Below, in pieces: positions 1-13,015 of a stretch of 64,000 nt of DNA. Source of the DNA: Globicephala melas (Eukaryota > Chordata > Mammalia > Artiodactyla > Delphinidae). Position numbers and translations under genes: made by a program. The number at the start of each line of letters is the position of its first letter. Position 1 is the stretch's first letter. The notes under the pieces were generated by a model. That model ran no database searches, had not been told where the DNA came from, and saw only the letters and a program-made list of their open reading frames with translations. The stretch lies in the NCBI RefSeq assembly GCF_963455315.2, contig NC_083319.1:86651936-86715935 (forward strand). The letters run 5' to 3'.

Positions 1-1264
1 AGTACACAAACAAACCAATGTGGTAGTTTCATGGCATGACAAGTGCTATGGAGGAAATCAAGGTGGCGGTGCCATGTGAGTTACTGGGTGGTGGGGCAGG
101 GGAAAGGCCACTTCAAATGGAGTTGCCAGGGAAGACCTAAGAGGAAGAGATACTTATGTTGACCCTGAAGACCTGGGGAAACAGCATTCTGGCCAGAGGA
201 ACTAGCAACCACAAAGTCCTCAGGTTTGGCTTGCAACAGGGAGAGAAAGAAGGCAAGAGTGGCTGGAGCTGGGTGAGACCATAATCGTGTCATTCACTTG
301 GTTGCACTGGTAGACTTAGCTCCTTCTCAGGTGGACCTGTGTCATAAACTGCACAGCATTCATACGCTCTTACATCAGTATTCACCCAAGCCACTCTAGA
401 ACAAGCTACCAGGAACAGAAGTCCTTCTGGACAGGGCAGTTGTACAGATTCACTGACTTTTGCGACTCTAGCAAATGCCTATCCTACATCACAGCTGAGT
501 GACAGGCCCCGAGCTTTCCTTATCTTGCCGTCTTCCTTACCACGCAGGAGGGTGAAGCTATGGTCTCAGGAAGCCCTTTCAAGTACTGAAATTACAGGTG
601 TGGTTTGGGGGAAATGGTTTGCTCCCTTCTCTTTACCATTATCAAGGTCAAAGTCCTTTTTTAATTGAAAAGTAATCTGTCCTTTTTTAATTGAAAAGTA
701 ATCTCATATTTATGAAACACCACGTAGTCATTTTTGACTACTGAGCGGAATGACCTGTAAGGTCCAGCATTTGTGATATAGATGTAGGTATACAGCCATG
801 TGAACAGTGGTTATTACTGTGCAGTGGTTTATGAATAATATTTACTCACTTTACTTTTTGGGGTTTATCTCTATTTCTTAATGCTTCTGCAGTAAACACG
901 TATAATTAAAGACCCCCATGTGACAAAAAGAGAAAAATACGAAAGCTACTTGACAGGTATCTGAATTAAAAACAAACTCAATGCAAAAATATTATGCATC
1001 TCTATCATATTCTGAAGTCCTCTGATATTTTTTTCCTTCTTCCAAACCGAACAACTGTAACAACAAAATTAACAACCAAGCTTTGTGAACAACACTCAGG
1101 AAAACTGTTACTTAGGATCCTGGACACAAAATAAACGTTTACATGTGTGTGGTGCTTTCCACTTGCAAAGCCCTTCACACTCATTATATACTTATTTTTA
1201 AACATTTTGCTTACTGCTACTCCCCAGTCAAGATGGGGCAAGGTGGAATGGACAGGCAATGGGA
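1..1264. other. PTCH1 intron 2, left edge
   Basis: Unique, mostly AT-rich DNA. The only structure I note is a 26-bp perfect tandem duplication at 653-704. Confidence 0.6.
653..704. repeat. 26-bp perfect tandem duplication
   Basis: Two adjacent identical copies (653-678 and 679-704) of a unit beginning GTCCTTTTTTAATTG and ending AAAAGTAATCT. The absence of mismatches suggests recent origin. Confidence 0.95.
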
Positions 1265-1269
1265 ACAGA

Positions 1270-1610
1270 TATCAGAAGACCTGGGTTCTGAGCCCCAGTC
1301 TTGCCACCCGAGGCACTGAAATTTGGGATACAGTTGAGTCTCAGTAACCTTCTGTGTAAAGTGGAATAAAAATGATACCACTAACCTCACAGGATGGTGT
1401 GAGCACTGACAATTATATGAAATTTCCCAAACCCTTAACCAGGTGCCGAGCAGACATCCATTCATTTATTTGTTTATTGCAGGGCATGCATCATCGCCCT
1501 TATTTTACAGAGCAGGAAACAGAGCTGCAGAGTCTGGGTGACTTGCCCAAGGTTACCAGCTGATACGAGGTGGAATCAACCTTTAACTCTGAGCCCAACT
1601 GTCCTGCAAG
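1270..1610. repeat. MIR SINE fragments, opposite orientations
   Basis: 1,270-1,480 reads like MIR in plus sense (CCTGGGTTCTGAGCCCCAGT, then a TGTAAAGTGGAATAAAAATG-like segment). 1,495-1,610 reads like MIR in minus sense (TTACAGAGCAGGAAACAGAG, then CTTGCCCAAGGTTACCAGCT). Both are diverged, as expected of this ancient family. Confidence 0.7.
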
Positions 1611-1619
1611 CCTCAGGGC

Positions 1620-4600
1620 TTCCGTGCACCAGCTGAGATTATGAGTTCAGGAGCGCAAAATGACACATACCGGACTAAGTAAGCCCACAGATAAGAGTTT
1701 TCAGAATGCACAAAAGTATTGCACAGGACAAATAATTGGTATCTTTATTTAAAGGACAACAATGTTGCCTCTCAGATTGTTCACCACCACTGAAAAGACA
1801 GGGTTTTTTTCCATAGGGCCCCATGGGCAGTCGTAGACAGGCCCCGTTTGCCTCTGGTCCTCAGAGGTGCCTGTCTTAGAGGGGGCAGAGAGAATGAGGG
1901 CACACGGGGAACAAGCAGCCCTAAGCCTCTTTACCTACAAATTCTGCCATTTTGTTTTCCAGGAATCGGAGGCTTAAACCAATTCTTTGAAAGAGGCAGG
2001 GTAAAAAGCATCACTTCTGCTGATCCTTTCCTCTGCAGATCAAACCAAGTATAGTTTTCCAAGGTGAAGAGGGGCCGACATAGGTAGGAAACCATTCCGC
2101 TCAGGGGTCCGTACCCCCAGGCCAATGGCATTCCAATCCATGGTAGACACCAGACGGTCCCCATGATGTTCTGCTGGATTGTTCCTCAGCACGGCCTTTC
2201 ACACAGAGCTTAATAAACATCTGTGGCATTCATGCAAAAAGCTTTTGGCAAAAGCTTATTGTGATTCACATAAAGATGTTCTGAAGGACCAACCAAAGTG
2301 TTTTTCACAATAAATTCCAAGTCCTTTCAGGGAGGCACTGTCCGCTGCCCACTCACCTCGGTGCACACTCAGTGTGTCGGATGAATAAATGAATGAACAG
2401 CCTCAATACAGAGCCTTGGGAACAGGCAGTCATCTGTATAAGATATTAATTCTCCCCAAAGCCTCAAAAGTCAATCAGTCAAAACAAATGACCCTTTCAG
2501 CCTGAAAAGTACCCACTCAGAGTCCAATTAGGAAAATGGGGTCTGTGTATATGCAAGTGGGGCATTTGCATTTGATTAATCCCATGAATTATCTAACAGC
2601 CTCTAGACAGATTTTCCCCCCCTTTAGTTGCTTCAGGTCCTTCTTTCAATCTTGTGATTAGTTATTGTGAGCATGAAAAAGTGCAAATCTCTAAAAGGGT
2701 GTAACTGTAAAATTATTAGCACCAGCTCATTTTCTAAACTGAAAAAAATGAAGATTCAGTAATTTGGGCAATTGGCTGAGAACTCCTGGGCTGTGAGTTT
2801 TAGTCACTCTTCCACCCATCTCTTTTATTCATGACTAGCCAACTGCTGCTTAAGCTTCTGGGCTGTTTTTCTCCTGGTGGGATTGTGCCCTTGGGCGTTG
2901 CCATGGGAAAATGCTAGAATCATATAGCCCAAAGAGAATCTGTCTTCATGAAGTGAACCCAGCGCGATGAAGACAGCAAAAACAAGAGCAGGACAGACAC
3001 ACTGCGACGCCTCCCCAGGGACTGTGAGGGGGGAGGAGGGCCAAGCGCAGTGGCAGTAGCGGCTCTGAGCATGTGCCTGCTACTAGCCCCCGCACCAGCT
3101 GTTTGCGGTACCATCTGTTCCCACCCGGGCTGCTTCCTCTGAACGGCGTTCCCTGAAGCCGCCAGCTCGCCCTGTCGGACACGATCAGGTCAGCCCAGCA
3201 CCCTGCCCACACTGGACCTGCTGCCTGCCACAGCTCCCCCGACCCGGTATTTCTCACAGGGCCACCAGCTCCCAACATGACACTGCATCTGTCAGGAGGC
3301 CCCTTCTTCACTGGTCACTTGCTGCTGTGGCAAATCAGGGCCGGGGTCAACCCCACCTATGACAGGCTGAGTGAAGTCAAGCCTGCAGAAGGATGTTGCT
3401 GGCTTCCAGCAGAATGTGGCAGCGTAGAGCTCGGCTCTATCCCTAACTGCATACTTGCCCGGCTGTGAACTGTCCCAGGTCCTACCGTGATTGCACCCAA
3501 TTGCTCAAGTGCTACAGGCAGGCAGCTGCAAACCCCAGACCTGTCCTTCAGCAGGAGCTGAGCAAGCCCAGGAGGGTCCGACAGAGCAGCATGCTTGCTC
3601 GGAGGCAATGCTGGACCAGGAAGTAGAACCCAGGGACCAAAGACAGCATGCTGTTATCAAGTTCTAAGTTCTTAGTGAAGGCCTCCTCATGTCTTCATAA
3701 GGACACAAAGCAACTGAACGACAACAACAAAACCAAACGCTTGCAAGGGCTGTGGGCTCTCTATCTAGTAGTCAGGCTGTCGGATGACATCAACCCCGGT
3801 TCCCTTCTCCCAGCTTCTGTGGGGCGGATATCACCTCTCTGCTCTGAACAGTCTTCTTGCCATGATCCAGCCTGGGCCTCTTTTCACTGGCCTCCTGCTT
3901 GAGTGGCCTGGGGAGCGGGGAGACAACGTGAGTCCCCACCTTCGCATACAGGCTCCCTGGCCCCTGCGGAACTCCACGCTGGCCCGATTTATCTCCTGCA
4001 CCAACCCTTCCCTCTGCATCTGTGTGGGGAGACGCATGTCACTGGTCACTTGGGGCCACTTTCATGATTGTGTGGCCATCAGGATTAGCTGGATTAGGGG
4101 CTGATGCATAAGGACCCCCTGGTGCTGTGAGGAAGTTTCGTCACTAGGTCAGCATGGTGTGAACTATGTTCTGTCACCACCACCACTCCTACAGTCACCA
4201 ACCGAAGAAAAGTGGGGGTGGGGGGAGGGTGGCAGAAAAAATGCTTCCAGAGCAAAAATGCATGAACTCTTCATAGCAATAAATTCCCCCATCATGCATT
4301 TCGAAGGACATGAACGATTGAAGACTGTCTCCCTTTTAAACAAGAAACCTACAGGATTCTTTTCTTACCCATAAAGAATTTCATGGGTCTGAGAGTGGCG
4401 GTAGGTGGGATGGTAAGCATAGCTGCCATAAGACACAAGGGAACTTCTATTCTAGCCCTTTGCTAAAGCCAGTCAAGCAGTTTGGGAAGAGAGTCAAACT
4501 GTTGGAACCTTATTATGTTCAAGGCGAACTAACACCTCCACAATGGTCAATTCTCATTCTTCTAAAGATGCTTGCACTAGCTCACCTAAGGGGGATTCCC

Positions 4601-4850
4601 CTGTTTAATTAGAAGGAAAACAATATGGACAGGAACAGTGGAGGGGATGGGAGGGGAGCAGGGGGAACAAGAGGATGGGGAGAAAACCAGAGGCACAACT
4701 CTTAACTCCTTTTAAAAATTCACTAACTGAAAGTTTTCCTCCCAGGAAATCATTTGGCCCATTCACCTACCCCAACCTCCCATCCTGGCCGCCACTCATG
4801 TGGACCCTGCATGAAGTAAACACAATTTGTAGAGAAAGTAATGGGATTTC
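1620..4850. other. PTCH1 intron 2, unique sequence
   Basis: No exon or clear interspersed repeat was recognised. It includes a conserved-looking AT-rich stretch at about 2,511-2,800 with an exact octamer ATTTGCAT (2,564-2,571), and a GC-richer block at 2,950-3,620 whose ORFs look random. Confidence 0.6.

Positions 4851-4855
<5 letters not shown>

Positions 4856-4925
<70 letters not shown>
4856..4925. repeat. (GT)n microsatellite, about 35 units
   Basis: Uninterrupted GT repeat of about 70 bases in intron 2; it accounts for the poly-CV and poly-HT frames at this place. Confidence 0.97.
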
Positions 4926-4928
<3 letters not shown>

Positions 4929-4929
4929 A

Positions 4930-7900
4930 TAGAATAGTCCCTCTTGCACAGAATCGGGCTGTCCCATCAAAGCCGTATCTGTTATATTTCTGTCTTTCTC
5001 TTCTGTTTGGCGTATTCACCAACAAGAGAAAAGGAGGTAAGCTTTGGCGGCCCTGACCTGCAGCTGGAACACAATACTTTCGCACAGCCCTGCCGACCCC
5101 TGACATAAATTTTACACCGCAGCTGGCATTTACACACTCAGCATTACCATATGTATAGCTGCTCGGTGCTAATTATGCTAATCACCTGTCTAACTCGCTG
5201 CTGCGAAAAATGGTTGTATTTAGCAGTCCAGTGCCTACCAATGCAGCTTACTGTGTGGCTGAAATGTACATTCAGACGGCCCTGAATGGCAAGATTTTTC
5301 CACGTTGCTGGCTACATTCAGGCCTCAGAAAAATTTATTCAAGTCAACTGGTTTCGGTCCGCAACAAAAAAGTTACGAGAAAAAAGTGAGTGTGTTCTTG
5401 CCCTAACATTCTGGATCTGCTTGCAAGCAAAATGATAAATCAATTGGTGTGGGAAACAAAAAGGGAGAGAGATTTCTTTTGGGAGCCATGTGAAACTGTA
5501 GCCTATTTAAAAAAAAAAAAAGAAAAAAAAAAAGGGTCATCCTATTCCCCAAATCTCTAGAAAGAGCAGTTAATAGATATTTAGCCCTAATCCCAATTCT
5601 CTCAAATTGCAAGCTTTGTTTGCAATTAAGCAAGGTATTAAACATGTGCAGTTTTTTTCTGGATCATGTGTGACAAAAATGATGGTATCGTTTTTTAACT
5701 TATTACAACACTGTATGAACATCATGGGGGAAAAAATCAGGTAAGAGGAAAGGAATGATGTCTTAGGTAGTCTCGGAAAATTATTTCATTACTTTATCTT
5801 TTAGAAAGCTTCTACTTAAAAAGACACTGTGTGATATTTACATCTATTTTGTGAAGTTTTCTGGCTTCTCCACTAAAGGAGCAAAAGAAATCAAGGGAAT
5901 AGGGGTGGGAAAGATGGGAGAATTCAAAATAAGAAAAAAAGTGGTTGGGGAGGATGGAGGGAGGGAGGGAGGGAGGGAGGGAGAGAGAGTAAAAAAGTCT
6001 ACATTTTCCTTAACCTCAAAATTCCTGTTTTTATCATCAATGTTTCTTAAAGCAATTTTCTCAGATCATTCTATAGAATGGATTTCTAAAATCAAGATAA
6101 TATTATTACAGGTTGTTTTAACAATTCCCCAAGTCCAAACTGAAACCCCATTTCCTCCTAACTCACAAAATACTTCCCTATTAATTTTTAAAAACCCTGA
6201 ATCTAGTCATCGTAAGGACTGCTTAGTATTTGATTACTTGGGTGTACAGATATGTCTAGGCATTCCAATTTCCACAGCACATGAGACACATTCTACTGGA
6301 GGGATGGCCCAAAGTGCTTAGTTACTTTCTCACCTCTAAATGATCATCATTAGATTCTTTATTTAAATTTAGAAACTGGAAGCAAACTGGAAGGCCATTC
6401 ATTTTGCAGGGTAACTTGGGTTACCCTCCCCCCAATGCTACAAAACACCAGAGCAGCTCTGTGATAAATCTCAGGTTTACACACAGAAGGTGGACCGACC
6501 CAGCAGGAAGGGGCTGTGAAAGAAGCTGGCCTCTCCTTGCCTTGCTTCACTCAGCTTTCAATTTAACTCACAGCTGATAAAAAGGGTGATGCTCATAGTA
6601 ACTTGAAGATGCCGCTCTGAAGACAACAGCTTTCTTCCTAGCAGCTCACCCCACCATTCTGTTCTACATTTGATAAACTTATCTGACCCAATGAAGCAAC
6701 ATTATCCAAGCCACATCTTGCTCTTTTTGGCATCCCAATTCAAGTTGCTTTTCCTTGCCCGTACAAAGTATTAATTCAACTGGGTTTTTGTAGTTTCAAA
6801 TCTTGACTATGCAGCCAAAAATACAAATGACACAATCACTACTGTGCTCAATGCAGAGGGCTTACCCCTCTCATTCCCTCTCAATCTCCTGCTCTTCTTA
6901 AACAGAAGATGGACCACCCTGCCTCATGGCACAGAGCAGTGTTTACATTGCAGTACTTGACTGTGTAATACATCTGGCATTTTTGGGCAGGATTCCTGAG
7001 CTAGGGGCCAGAAGCCCTTAAGCAATGATTTAAGGGGAAAAAATCGTGCATATGTACTTAACAAAGCCCACTTCCAGTTCCTTTTGCTTACTTTCCTACA
7101 TGTTTCATCAGTAACTGAAGACGATCTTGGTTGATGAATTGGGGACGTCTACTGTTTTTCATTTATTTTAACTCTAATAAATAAAGCTTGTGCCGGGGTA
7201 CGGAGGCTTGCTTCTCACTAGCCTTGCCTTCATAGGCAGTTTTGGGACCCACAGGCAGTGTGGATTATTTGGGCCAACTCACACCTGGGTTTCTGGATTG
7301 GTAATAAGGCCCTGCCGCCACATTAGAAACCTCTCGAACAACACACTTGTCACTCATTAGCAGGTACCTGACTGCCCACCAACAATACAGTTTCCTTAAC
7401 ACATGACAGCTGTTTTTCCAACTATGCTCTAAACCCCCAATACAACAAAATGGTCACAGTCCTGAAGGAACTGAGGACAGGATGCATATTTCTGTACATA
7501 CGACTCCCCAAAATCTCCACGATGGTCAAGCAGTTTCTCAATGGCAGCATTCTAATGATTTGAAAGGCTTATTTCTTCTGTCAAACTTAAAGATACATGT
7601 AGAAAAACTGAGATATTGCAGTGTAAAGGAAACAACAATCCTAAATCCAGTTTAAGAGGGAAAAAAAAATCTAAGAAGTATTACCATAAAGCACCTAAAT
7701 TCAGAGTTTGGAAGCAAAGAGTAAAAAAAGTGTTTATATTTTGGTGGCCCTGATGATGTCTCTGTAGTCAAGGGAGGTTTCCACTGAGAAAATCCCAAGG
7801 AGCGTCCTTCCTCCTGGACTGCCAGAAACGCCTTCATGAGCAAAGCTGTCTGCTTTCTGGGACGTCAACTGACATTTCTCATGTGGATGGACCATCTAAT

Positions 7901-10141
7901 ACTGTGGCATCTGCCAAAATTTGGATGTGGAAACCTGTCCTCTTCCATCTCGATCTAAGCTCCATGTTCCCTTTGGTTTTGATGTGGGTTTCACCCAGGG
8001 AAAGCCTGAAGGTGGAACACCTGGGCTGGAATGTCATGGTGCACGTTTCACTTACTATCTCAGAAATGCTATGGGGCCCAATTCTTCCACATTTCATATG
8101 GTACATTAAGCACAGGGGACCGAGACTTGTTTCACAGTCCACATGTCAAGGGATTCTAAAGTTACGTCAAAAGCTCATTAAAATGCCATGACTCTTCAAT
8201 AGGGGAAGCACATCTGCTGATAAGACCCCATCAAAGAGTATGGTCTTGAAACAAACCCTCACCAACCTACGAACCCCAAGGATGCAAATGGCAGCTCTGC
8301 ATCTAGAATCTCCTACAGCTGATTTGAAATAATACATTTACTAATTTCTCCCTGTCAGTTTGTGATTAACCAGATTTACTACCATTTCAGATTTCACACT
8401 AGTAAATCCAGAGATCCACTGCGAGGAAATGATTTGGGCAGTTTATGAATAGGTGGGTAGAAGGAAGGGTGGGAGGCAGAGGGAGAGAAGAGAGGAGGGG
8501 AGATGAGCAAAGGGATATAGGTGAGGGAGGAGGGAAGGAGAATGGAGAAAAGGTTCTGGGAACAGGTGAGCAGCAAAGGAGATAACAGTATTATACTAAT
8601 AGAAAAACAGTGCTAAGTTAAAATACTGTATTTCTGCAAAGTGGCTTCTATTAAATCTGGTCTCCTTTCAAATAATTTAAAATATTTCCATACTTGTTTT
8701 TAAAGCCAAAAAAAATTTTTTTTTAAATAAAACATCCCCCTCCTCTCAACCAGTTGAATAGACTGCTCCTCAGGGGCTAAATCTGGGCAGATTGCTGGCA
8801 TGGACAAAGTGTGTGTGAGGGGGGGAGCCATATAAATGGCCCCTTCCACTGCATCGTAATTGTGACCCCCCCCCAGTAAGAGGAGGAGGGCAGACAAGTT
8901 ACAGCTCAGCCCGAGTGGACAGAGCTCCAGGGGTCACAGGGAGGTCAACTTTGAAGGAGAAATCCCAATGAAATATAAACATGGCATTGTGGAAACCAGA
9001 CAAATCTCCCATAGCTTGTCCAGCCTGCGTTAATCTCGCCATCAGCTGTGGCGCATAATGCAAACAAACCGATCCAGCGGTTCATACATCTGGAAACTGT
9101 CATCTTCTGGAGCCTCCAAGCAGCGTTCCGTGTATCTGAAACACCCCCTCACCCAACCCGACTTCTAAACTTGTCGGCAGGCAGCAAAGAGATATGATGA
9201 TTCACAGGGTCAACTACCCTGGGAAGAAGGCATCTGAGGCTACTTGTTATTTTTAAAGCAATTATTGCTGGGCATTAATTTTTTTATCATTTTTCTCCAG
9301 ATATGAAAGATATGCCACAATTGCTTCCACCTGTAAGTGCCCACTATCAGAATCTAATCAATACCTATCTAAAAAGCATATTCTTGACTTTAAAAAGTGC
9401 CTAGGCAACCAAGGAGCAGCAAGGAACTTCTGTATTTCATTCTTTTTGTCCCTTGTGACATGCCCAAAACCCCAAACTGACAGCCCCAGAAAGCAGAAAC
9501 TGGGTGATAACCTTGGAAAGGGCAGTAAGAGCAGAGCCCACGCACCGCCTGTCTGAGTGACGTGCCTCAGTCCCTCGCTGTCTCTTTGGTTCTGCTGCAT
9601 AAGAGCAAGCACCTGGGGAAAAGCGGTGTGTGACAGGAACATCTGGAGAACTAGACCACCAAAGAGCCAATGTCCTACGTGGGCTTCGGAAAGGAGCCGT
9701 TACTGCAGTATGAACAAAGTCCAGTGGTGTCTTTTATTGCTTTTTACAAAGTCACGTTCATGCTAAAAACCTTCAGCCTACTGTGTTTGAAATGCACCGA
9801 AGTCTATCTGCAAAATGAAGTTACCTGAAGGAAAAGGAATAAAAAGTATTCGAATGTAACACTTCTCCTTTCTTCTATGCCTACCCCCACCCACTCTCTC
9901 TCAACTTCATGATGTTTTTATTTGCTATGTAATGTAATTCTACGAATAATCAAAAATTTAAATTATTTGCATGAAAAAAGTTAGTTACCTGGGTCAGTAA
10001 ATACCGGGATGGGGAGGGAGGGTTATCTTGAAAATAAAACTTTTGCATTTATAGCAATGCTTTAGCAGCCACAACTCTGTCATAATAAAAGCCTTCCATC
10101 TGCACAGCATGGGGCTTCCAATTGAAATCTATTATCTAAAC
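4930..10141. other. PTCH1 intron 2, unique sequence with candidate conserved elements
   Basis: This is largely repeat-free. Two stretches look like conserved developmental enhancers: 5,090-5,400 (GCTAATTATGCTAATCACCT, several E-boxes) and 8,990-9,330 (CGCCATCAGCTGTGGCGCAT, ATGCAAACAAAC). A (GGGA)n purine run lies at 5,958-5,982. No coding exon was recognised. Confidence 0.55.
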
Positions 10142-10345
10142 CAGTGGTTCTCAACTGGGGCAATTTTGCACTGCCCCCCCCCCCATACATTTGACAACGA
10201 CTAGAACATGCTGTCACAACTGGGAGAGTGCTACTGGCATCTAGTGGGTAGAATCCAGGGATGCTACTAAACATCCTACAATGCACAGGACAGCTCCCAC
10301 AACAGAGAATTATCCAGCCCAAAATGTCAATAGTGAGAAACCTTG
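10142..10345 (+). mobile_element. MER20 (hAT-Charlie non-autonomous DNA transposon)
   Basis: The sequence begins CAGTGGTTCTCAACTGGGG and contains GTGCTACTGGCATCTAGTGG and CAAAATGTCAATAGTGAGAA, close to the MER20 consensus as I know it. Flanking 8-bp duplications ATCTAAAC (10,134-10,141) and CTCTAAAC (10,346-10,353) match at 7 of 8 bases, the hAT duplication length. It is a near full-length ancient copy in PTCH1 intron 2. Confidence 0.88.
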
Positions 10346-11084
10346 CTCTAAACTGAAAAGGATGGTGAAGCTCAATTATCTCCTCTAACTGCCTGACTTA
10401 GAGCCAAGAACACCGAAGGCTTATGTTAGCAACTACAAACTCTAGCTACAAACTCGAGAGCACTTAGAAACATCAAGCAAGCATTTTTTAACAAAACTTA
10501 CCATTTCCCTTAAAAAAACAATCAGTCACAATTTGTGTCCTCTCTTGATACTGGCCTCCAGAGATGTTAATAACCAAACATAAGGCAATATGGATTCATT
10601 TCAAGGCTGTTAGTTTTTGCAGTAAAGGAGGCTGGGGGCTGGGCGAGCTTTGAGAATAAAACCAAAAAGCTCAAAAAGATAAATGAACATTCTGTCACTG
10701 GAGAATCATGACAACAAACTTGTGTCTGAGAGAGGGCTGGAGTGGGGGGTAGATATTAAGTGAGACAGAAGCATAAAAGTGCTAAGCAAAAATGAAAAGC
10801 CAACAGAGAAATGGGCAAGGTTAAAAAGAAGGCATTTCCCTTCTATGCCCGAAAGGATGAGAAGCACTCTGGTACCAGGGAGGGCGCTGGAGGCCAAATA
10901 CACCAGTGTAAATCTTGAGGCAGGCAAAGAATGCCTAAAAGGAAGAGCTGGCAGCCCCCTCAGCCAAACACCCTGCACACATCAGAGACCTTCCTGCTAT
11001 GCATCTGGACCTTCCAAGCCTCAAGGCTTTCCACATCAAACCTGATGCCCCAACCAAAGGCAAGCACTGGGAGTTCTCCCAGAG

Positions 11085-11275
11085 GCCACACCCCTGTCCT
11101 CTGTGCCTTTGCCCAGGCTGTTCCTTTGGCCTGGAATGCCCCACCACCCTCACCTCTCCAGCCCTGGTCCTGACTCAGTCACCCTCCCTCAGGGCTGTCC
11201 TGGAAGGTGCCCCTGCCATCCTGCCACTCGTCTGTGTGTCCGGTGGGTGGAAGTCCTCTGAATGTATCTGGGTCT
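11085..11275 (+). repeat. L2 fragment
   Basis: Contains TGTGCCTTTGCCCAGGCTGT and GGCCTGGAATGCCCCACCAC, the recognisable 3' part of L2 elements, in plus orientation and diverged. Confidence 0.7.
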
Positions 11276-12639
11276 AGATGTACACAGTTGCCTTTGTGTT
11301 TGTGTATATGTATGTCAATTTTTTACCCACAGGAGAAATAACATTTTCCAAACTGTCCCTCAGCATTCTCTCCCCTTAAAATCTCTTATGCTTTCCTTTC
11401 TTCTGTTGCTTTTTAACTAAGGAAATATCCAACCTCTATGCATTTGGTTTATTTAGTGTAGCAACCACATGTGTTTATGTCCAGAACATCTGCAGTCTCT
11501 ATTAAGAAAAGACCATCTAACAGACTTCTTTGCTGATAGCGATGAAGAATTTATCTGACGTTAAAGTACACAATGAACCTAAATTCCACATTGCTTCTCA
11601 TTCTACTCTACTAAAGTCTAGGATAGCAGAGCATTCTTACTCTGAAAAGTAAATGCTTCCACTACTTGCTGTTAACAAGAACACTAAGCTCACTATGTCA
11701 GGAACAAGACTTCCTCATTGTTACCTCTACTCTGAATTTAAATTAAAATTATAAAATGGTATGGTGGCCTCCCTGGTTGGGTTCACTTGCATTTATGAAA
11801 CTGTCGCTTCTTCTACAGGGGAAGAACCTAGCATGCAATTAATGAATGAATGAATGAGAAATCAAGGTCGGGGCAACAGCAGACCAGGTTTACTTAAGCC
11901 ACTAATAGGCAAAGTGGACATGGAGACATAGAGGATCCATAGTTTCTCATTTGTAAAATGGGACAATAATTCACTTACAAGTTAAAAATGCTACATAGGT
12001 TATCACGTTATAAAAATAAAAATAATAATAGATAGCTACTTTACTGAGTGGTAAGGCATGTCATAATATATAATAAATGGTAAGGGTAGCTGCTCAACAA
12101 GTGATAGTATTGAGTAAATAATACTTGACCAAAGAACCAGTGTGCCACACTGAAACTGGCAAAACAGAACGGGAAGGAAAATAGCTTAGAGGCCCAAAGT
12201 AGGCAAAATGAGTCTTATCTCAGGTGTGTCACTCCCCAACGCTCAGTCACTAAGCTAGAGCCCAAGTGAGAAAGCTAATAAGCAGGTTTCTCCTCCCGGG
12301 ACTTGACGTGAGTTGTGTAATGCAAAAACATAGTTAATTCTAGAAATATTTATAAAATGTTACATAAATAAGTTACATTAGCTCTCTTTTTTTTTACATT
12401 CGTTCTCTTTAAACTTATTAACAATCTACTGAAAAGTCTTGCTCAAAACAACAAGATATAGTCTTTTGTCATCATCATGACACCCAACAAATCTGTTGGC
12501 CCAAGTAGCAGAAAGTGAACATTTGGAGAGAGCTGGGAGCCCCCTTTGCTCATCACCTGCTCTGTCTTAGAACCTGTGGTAGCTCCCCACAGTCTAGTCA
12601 ATCACATCGTTTCCAAACTGCAGTCCTGCCGTCCAGGGC

Positions 12640-13015
12640 CCAACCTGCTGCCCAGGGCCCAATGGAGCCACTGCACCCTATCCCTGCCACACTGGGGATC
12701 TCCCACTGCCGGCTGTCCACTCAAGCTTGGGCCTTTGCTTGACCCCCTTCCTGAGCTCTTGCCTACAACTCCCTCCCTCCTCCACTCTGTAGGTCGCTCC
12801 AATTTGCCTCACCACTTCCATGGAAGCTGCTTCCTTTTTCCATTTAACTTTCATGGCTTACTGCAATTGTGAGCTCAAATTTAGTGCAAGTCTGACATTC
12901 AACTCTAGTAGTTTGAAGTGCATGAATTTGTGCGCTTGGAGTGCCTCACATCTTTAGTGTCACTTACAGTGCCTGGACAGTGCTAGGGCCATTACAGATG
13001 CTCAGTAAACTTGCA
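12640..13015 (+). repeat. L2 fragment
   Basis: Diverged L2-like sequence: a GGGCCTTTGCTTGACCCCCT segment, then a 3' end with CAGTGCCTGGACAGTGCTAG and GATGCTCAGTAAAC. Confidence 0.55.

Noticed and set aside
2239..2257. 9-bp inverted repeat AAGCTTTTG-G-CAAAAGCTT
   Set aside because: Short enough to be expected by chance in 64 kb, and without other structure around it.
4767..5056. Cys-Val and His-Thr repeat 'proteins'
   Set aside because: Translations of the (GT)n microsatellite in different frames; the same applies at 16,135, 30,089 and 46,755.
5851..6321. 156-codon plus-strand ORF in intron 2
   Set aside because: Built across a GGGA repeat and unique AT-rich DNA; no domain, no splice context and no similarity I recognise.
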